A stretch of DNA of 18,396 bases, taken from JAWXCH01 sp034440595 (GTDB lineage: Bacteria; Planctomycetota; Planctomycetia; Pirellulales; JALHPA01). Below the pieces are notes generated by a model. That model did no database searches, was not told where the DNA came from, and saw nothing but the letters and a program-made list of their open reading frames with translations. The stretch is taken from positions 1 to 18,396 of the forward strand of contig JAWXCH010000237.1 of assembly GCA_034440595.1 (NCBI GenBank), read 5' to 3'. This document shows positions 15,023 to 18,396 of the stretch, in pieces. Within the stretch, counting starts at the first letter, position 1. Every line of letters starts with the position of its first letter. Both the position numbers and the translations under genes were made by a program.

Positions 15023-16858
15023 TTACTTCGCATCCGCCATTGCGGTCAGTTGCAGCACGCTCCGTTGCTGCTCCTTCTCCAAGTATGTGCGACCCTTCTT
15101 CACATTGATATGGTCCCACGGCAGGCGGTCGCCGATTTCTGACGGACGATGTACGATGCTGTCGAAGTCCAGACCGCACTCGGCCACACAGTCGCACCAG
15201 AGTTGTGGGTTCAGATTCTCCGACCAGCTATCGAGCCGTGCCCCGCGTCGCCAGGCCAACTCGACCACGGCGGCCACGCGGCGATCACCACGGCTGAGCA
15301 ATCCCTCCAGCATGCTCGTCTCGACCGGGTGGCACTTCACCGTCACGCTCCGAATACGAACCCGCCGGCGCAGGTACTGGGCCGCCCAGCGGAAGTACTC
15401 GCGCGTTTGCATCCCGTTCCACTGATATGGCGTGTGTGCCTTCGGGACGAAGTTGGAGACGCTGGCGGTGACTTTGACGTACTGCCCGCGAACCTCTTTT
15501 CCTATTCTTGCAATCGTCTCGGCCATGTCGACGATCCCGTCCAAATCGACCGGGCGTTCCCCTGGCAAGCCACAAAGGAAATAGAGCTTCACATGATCAA
15601 AGCCATTGGCAAAGGCCACGCGACACCCTTCGTACAAGTCGTCGTTCTTGATCTTCTTGCGAATCTGCTCGCGCATATCATCGCGGGCTACTTCCGGCGC
15701 CAGCGTCAGGCCGCTGTGCCGACTGGTGCTAAGGATCGTCGCGATGGTCCGCAGTTGCTCGTTCACGCGCAGGCTGGGGACCGAGACATGCACACCCAGC
15801 GGGGTGAAAACCTCGTGCATCCGCCGCATCAGCTCTTCAAAGTGCGGGTAGTCGCTGGTGGAGAGTGAGAGCAGCGAAATCTCGTTCTGCCCAGTAGAAC
15901 GATACGAATCCAATGCACCCTGCACGATGGTCTCGACCGATCGCATCCGCATGGGGCGCTTGATGACGGTGCTCTGGCAGAACCTACATTGCCAAGGGCA
16001 GCCACGCATGATCTCGATGGCGATCCGATCATGAACGCATTCGACGAAGGGGACGATTGGCTTCGTCGGCAGTGGCGTGCCATCCAGGTCATCGATGACC
16101 GATGGCTCGATCGTCTCGGGCACATCGGCGCGAGTTCGATTGAGCGCCACAAACCGTCCATCTGGCAGATACTCTGGCTCGTAAAAGCGCGGCACATAGG
16201 CAAACGGCAGGCGAGCGGCCAATTGCGCCAGGCACTCTTCGCGTTGCTGCTGACCAGCTTCACCGGTCAAGAATCCACCGTTCTCCAGGCATTCATCTTT
16301 GAGTTGTAGCCATAAATCGCAGATTCGCGGAAGGCTTGGTTCGCCATCTCCACTGACAAACAGATCAATGAACGGGGCGAGCGGTTCCGGATTCTGCGCA
16401 CAAGGTCCGCCAGCAATCACCAACGGGTCGTGCATGGTTCGCGCGGTGCTGTGCAGCGGGATCCCACCCAGGTCGATCACTGTCAGCACCCCGCTGGTGC
16501 AGATTTCATATTGCAGCGTAAAGCCGAGCACGTCGAATCCGCGTAGCGGCGTAAATGTCTCCAGGCCGTAAAGTGGCAGGCCGGCATCGCGCAGCGCCTG
16601 CTCCATATCGATACCAGGAGCAAAAACTCGCTCGCAGGCCCAGTCTGGCTGCGCATTCATCAGCGAGTACAGCACCTGCAACCCGTGGTGGCTCATGCCG
16701 ATGGTGTAGGTATCCGGAAAGCAAAGGCAGAGCTTGCCACGCACGGAGCGGTGGTCCTTGGAGACCATGTTCAATTCGCCGCCGATGTACTGAGCGGGGG
16801 ACTGAACCTTGGGAAGGATTTGCCGAGTGATTTGATCTTTAAGGGCGGTGTTGAGCAT
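15023..16858 (-). CDS. Radical SAM protein, TIGR03960 type
   Basis: This 611-residue radical S-adenosylmethionine enzyme carries the 4Fe-4S motif RGCPWQCRFCQS with C287, C291 and C294. The N-terminal part (about 40-240) has the cobalamin-domain-like fold typical of this family, with PDTYTIGMSHHGLQVLYSLM (48-67) and VIAGGPCAQNPEPLAPFIDL (147-166). The C-terminal part contains LTLAPEVA and LYFLCGLPGE, characteristic of the radical SAM barrel in this group. Family members are of unknown function and are often fused or adjacent to a DUF2344 (TIGR03936) partner. No such partner is visible here, and the protein ends without that domain. ATG 16858 has no evident ribosome site. A CATAAT -10-like hexamer lies about 65 nt upstream. 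It is the first gene of the probable unit with paralogs B and A and the HAD phosphatase. Confidence 0.92.
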   Translation of the reverse strand: MLNTALKDQITRQILPKVQSPAQYIGGELNMVSKDHRSVRGKLCLCFPDTYTIGMSHHGLQVLYSLMNAQPDWACERVFAPGIDMEQALRDAGLPLYGLETFTPLRGFDVLGFTLQYEICTSGVLTVIDLGGIPLHSTARTMHDPLVIAGGPCAQNPEPLAPFIDLFVSGDGEPSLPRICDLWLQLKDECLENGGFLTGEAGQQQREECLAQLAARLPFAYVPRFYEPEYLPDGRFVALNRTRADVPETIEPSVIDDLDGTPLPTKPIVPFVECVHDRIAIEIMRGCPWQCRFCQSTVIKRPMRMRSVETIVQGALDSYRSTGQNEISLLSLSTSDYPHFEELMRRMHEVFTPLGVHVSVPSLRVNEQLRTIATILSTSRHSGLTLAPEVARDDMREQIRKKIKNDDLYEGCRVAFANGFDHVKLYFLCGLPGERPVDLDGIVDMAETIARIGKEVRGQYVKVTASVSNFVPKAHTPYQWNGMQTREYFRWAAQYLRRRVRIRSVTVKCHPVETSMLEGLLSRGDRRVAAVVELAWRRGARLDSWSENLNPQLWCDCVAECGLDFDSIVHRPSEIGDRLPWDHINVKKGRTYLEKEQQRSVLQLTAMADAK

Positions 16859-16969
16859 GGCAAAGAGTCTGCTGTGGCGGAACTGACCGATGCACTAAGA
16901 GACGCGCGTGCGTGAGGCCATTATTATGACACGTTTGGCGGCCGATATATAGCCGAATTTTAAGGCCAG

Positions 16970-16992
16970 CATACACCAACCCGACGCGCCAG
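16970..16992. repeat. Fragment related to the ATPase 3' hairpin
   Basis: This stretch shares CATACACCA, CCGAC and GCGC(T/C)AG in the same order with 6902-6926, differing by two small deletions. It suggests a dispersed element with a shared consensus. A match of this size could also be partly chance. Confidence 0.35.
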
Positions 16993-17013
16993 ATTGAAGC
17001 TGATCGTGTTGAT

Positions 17014-17137
17014 TTTACGCAAAGTACGCCAAGAGCGCGACGGACGCGCGTAGAGAAATGCAATTGAACAAGGATGGACAGGATGTACAGGATGTGATTG
17101 AAAATAAGTACTTTGTGGCTTTGCGCCTTCGCGTGAA
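17014..17137. repeat. Dispersed repeat mosaic: inverted ACGCAAAG units around a 9-nt tandem
   Basis: On the plus strand at 17014-17034 and on the minus strand at 17137-17117 the pattern ACGC(A/G)AAG..CGC(C/A)AAG occurs, forming inverted flanks. Between them, 17072-17098 holds three 9-nt units: GGATGGACA, GGATGTACA, GGATGTGAT. I recall similar CAGGAT and CGCAAAG repeats between genes of many environmental bacteria. They often give rise to spurious short proteins. No mobility gene accompanies it. Confidence 0.6.
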
Positions 17138-17177
17138 TTCCTTGGTAAAAGCAGATTCACAAGCTAGCTTCATGCAA

Positions 17178-17206
17178 TTTTCGCGGCAGCCACGATGCGG
17201 TAGAAT
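17178..17206 (+). promoter_or_regulatory. Possible promoter of the Rieske gene
   Basis: TAGAAT (17201-17206) matches the -10 consensus at 5/6. The hexamer 17 nt upstream, TTTTCG (17178-17183), is a poor -35 (3/6). The start codon lies about 42 nt downstream across a pyrimidine-rich leader without a ribosome site. Confidence 0.3.
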
Positions 17207-17247
17207 AATGTGATTCCATTCCTCCCCTCCCCTGCTCCGCACTTCCA

Positions 17248-17562
17248 ATGTCCGAATTCGTTACCGTCGCAAAAGTGGGAAGCATTCCCGAAAATCAGGG
17301 GATCACCGTCGCGGTGGGCGAGCGACTCGTGGCGGTCTTTTATTCAGGTGGCGAGTATCACGCGATCAATGATCTCTGCCCGCACATGGGGGCGTCGCTG
17401 GGTGCTGGAGAATGTGTTGATGGAATCGTCGCCTGCCCGTGGCATGCGTGGCGATTCCGCGTCAGTGACGGCACCTGGTGCGATAACCCAAAGATCAAGA
17501 CCGACTGCTACGAAGTGCGCGTCGTGGGAGATGATGTGCAGGTGAGGGTGCCGCAAGCGTAG
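17248..17562 (+). CDS. Small Rieske [2Fe-2S] ferredoxin-like protein
   Basis: This 104-residue protein consists of a single Rieske domain. The cluster ligands are C44 and H46 in CPHMG, and C63 and H66 in CPWHAWRF, spaced as in Rieske ferredoxins and the small subunit of nitrite reductase (NirD). It is a soluble electron carrier by family, with no signal peptide or membrane segment. No oxygenase, reductase or nirB gene is next to it, so its partner is unknown and a nirD name is not justified. ATG 17248 gives the full domain; there is no ribosome site before it. It converges on the UPF0173 gene across the second copy of the hairpin repeat. Confidence 0.93.
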   Translation: MSEFVTVAKVGSIPENQGITVAVGERLVAVFYSGGEYHAINDLCPHMGASLGAGECVDGIVACPWHAWRFRVSDGTWCDNPKIKTDCYEVRVVGDDVQVRVPQA

Positions 17563-17575
17563 CAGGCAGGAACCA

Positions 17576-17646
17576 TTGTGGTGCGGGCATCCAGCCTGCA
17601 AGAAAAACGAATTGACGATTCAGCAGGCAGGATGCCTGCACCACAA
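17576..17646. repeat. Intergenic hairpin repeat, copy 2
   Basis: Arms 17576-17600 and 17622-17646 pair at 22 of 25 positions around a 21-nt loop. The arm starts TTGTGGTGCGGGCATC. It sits between two convergent genes, 13 nt after the Rieske stop and 11 nt from the UPF0173 stop, so it could serve the 3' ends of both transcripts. It is the same element as 10678-10747; the loops are unrelated. Confidence 0.85.
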
Positions 17647-17657
17647 AGTCATGTGGT

Positions 17658-18341
17658 TCACCCCAGCTCCACCGCCACGCCAACTTTTGGCACAACTGGA
17701 ATTGCCTTCGTCTCCGCCTTTACTCTTGCCGCCCAGGCGGCGGTGTCTTGCTCGATGGGCGGCCATGTATCGAAGTGAGAAGGCAGCGCGTACTTTGGCT
17801 GCAAGAGCTTGATTGCTTCGATCGAGTCTTCAATTCCCATAGTGTACAAGTCTCCAATCGGCAACACGGCATAGTCCAGTCCACCACGCCCATACAGTTG
17901 CATATCCATAAAGAGTGCCGTATCGCCGGCAAAATAGATCTTCTTGTTTTCAAGCGAGACGACGTACCCGTTCGGATTGCCGCCATAAGTTCCATCGGGC
18001 AGCGACGAACTGTGATGTGCAATCGTAGACTTCACTTGACCGAACGGTAACTTCACGCTGCCGCCGGTATTCATGGCGGTGAGATTGGTGACCCCCTGTT
18101 TTTCCAACCAAGTGCTGATTTCCCAGTTACAGACGACGTTGGCTCCGGTTTTCTTGGCCAGAGCCACCAGGTCACCGGTGTGATCAAAGTGACCATGTGT
18201 GACCATAATATAGTCGGCCGCGACATCCTCGGCCTTCACCGGGCAGTGCGTATTCCCGTTGAAGAACGGGTCGATCACGATTCTCGTTTTGCCGCTCGTA
18301 AGCAGCCAGGTGGCATGACCGTACCAGGTGAGTGTAGACAT
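17658..18341 (-). CDS. UPF0173 family metal-dependent hydrolase (metallo-beta-lactamase fold)
   Basis: This 227-residue cytoplasmic protein of the UPF0173 (YtkL-like) family has the family's usual length. Metal-binding residues are visible: THGHFDHTGD gives H49, H51, D53 and H54; AHHSS gives H109/H110; FAGDT gives D140; and PSHFDTWP gives H189. The N-terminus, TWYGHATWLL, is typical of the family. ATG 18341 has GAGGT about 4 nt upstream. Members probably hydrolyse a phosphoester or similar bond, but no physiological substrate is established that I can name. Only 55 nt of upstream sequence is in the window, so its operon context is unseen. Confidence 0.94.
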   Translation of the reverse strand: MSTLTWYGHATWLLTSGKTRIVIDPFFNGNTHCPVKAEDVAADYIMVTHGHFDHTGDLVALAKKTGANVVCNWEISTWLEKQGVTNLTAMNTGGSVKLPFGQVKSTIAHHSSSLPDGTYGGNPNGYVVSLENKKIYFAGDTALFMDMQLYGRGGLDYAVLPIGDLYTMGIEDSIEAIKLLQPKYALPSHFDTWPPIEQDTAAWAARVKAETKAIPVVPKVGVAVELG

Positions 18342-18396
18342 TGTGACCTCAAAGAATGGCGGAGGGATTGCGATAGTCGATGGAGTTGCCCTGCGC

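Larger units (their letters stand above)
16859..17247. other. Divergent intergenic region made largely of repeat remnants
   Basis: These 389 nt separate the radical SAM gene from the plus-strand Rieske gene. They hold a fragment resembling the hairpin at 6854-6939 (16970-16992), a mosaic of ACGCAAAG-type inverted units and three 9-nt tandem units (17014-17137), and a -10-like TAGAAT before the Rieske gene. Short open frames here, such as 17015-17248 on the minus strand, are translations of the repeat and are not called as genes. Confidence 0.6.

Noticed and set aside
15149..15868. 239-codon plus-strand frame opposite the radical SAM gene
   Set aside because: Antisense shadow of a well-recognised gene; no start context and no family resemblance.
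17072..17098. Possible CRISPR-like tandem
   Set aside because: The units are only 9 nt long and contiguous without spacers; no cas gene is present.
17015..17248. 77-codon minus-strand frame with a Cys/Ser/Leu-rich C-terminus
   Set aside because: It is a translation of the dispersed repeat mosaic; such frames recur wherever the repeat occurs and are not evidence for a gene.

Overview
The window (18.4 kb, moderately GC-rich) looks like chromosomal DNA of a planctomycete, most likely of the Pirellula/Rhodopirellula/Blastopirellula group. This is inferred from recognition, not a search. The clues are a pair of membrane-anchored proteins with the planctomycete-style C-terminal block (LPxIPVDDFHGHPF...DGYLLYSFGxNGxDE), a secreted terpenoid-cyclase-repeat protein, a secreted family protein at the left edge, few clear Shine-Dalgarno sites, and several hairpin repeats between genes. 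No phage, transposase, CRISPR, rRNA or tRNA gene was seen.

Layout. Positions 1-474 (-) hold the 5' part of a secreted protein that runs off the left edge. A 674-nt divergent intergenic region without a convincing gene follows. The HD-domain dNTPase-like gene (1149-2543, +) converges on a long run of minus-strand genes. Read in the direction of transcription, from right to left, these are: a TIGR03960-type radical SAM protein (16858-15023); two tandem paralogous membrane-anchored proteins, B (14982-13378) and A (13318-11588); a Cof-type HAD phosphatase coupled to A (11582-10749); a repeat hairpin; a MazG-like pyrophosphohydrolase (10592-10257) whose stop overlaps the start of a 763-residue membrane protein (10260-7969); an ABC ATPase (7863-6937); a long imperfect hairpin; a secreted squalene-cyclase-like repeat protein with its own promoter (6763-5627); argininosuccinate synthase argG with its own palindrome-rich promoter (5470-4256); and an ABC-2 permease containing two permease modules (4227-2566). 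To the right, an intergenic region full of dispersed-repeat remnants (16859-17247) precedes a small Rieske ferredoxin gene (17248-17562, +). That gene converges, across a second copy of the repeat hairpin, on a UPF0173 metallo-hydrolase (18341-17658, -).

How the genes may work together. Probable transcription units are radical SAM-B-A-HAD, mazG-membrane protein-ATPase, the cyclase-repeat gene alone, and argG-permease. The ATPase and the permease look like two parts of one exporter, with the 763-residue protein as a third, extracytoplasmic part. The permease is separated from the other two and sits behind argG. HD dNTPase, MazG and HAD are all nucleotide or phosphate housekeeping families.

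The most notable direct observations are: (i) the first 46 residues of A and B are identical although 14 of the 46 codons differ, all silently; (ii) two copies of a ~70-nt hairpin repeat, each at a gene 3' end; (iii) a 32-nt-arm imperfect hairpin that includes the ATPase stop codon; (iv) palindromes placed at the argG and cyclase-repeat promoters. I found no clear evidence of a wholly new defence or mobile system here.
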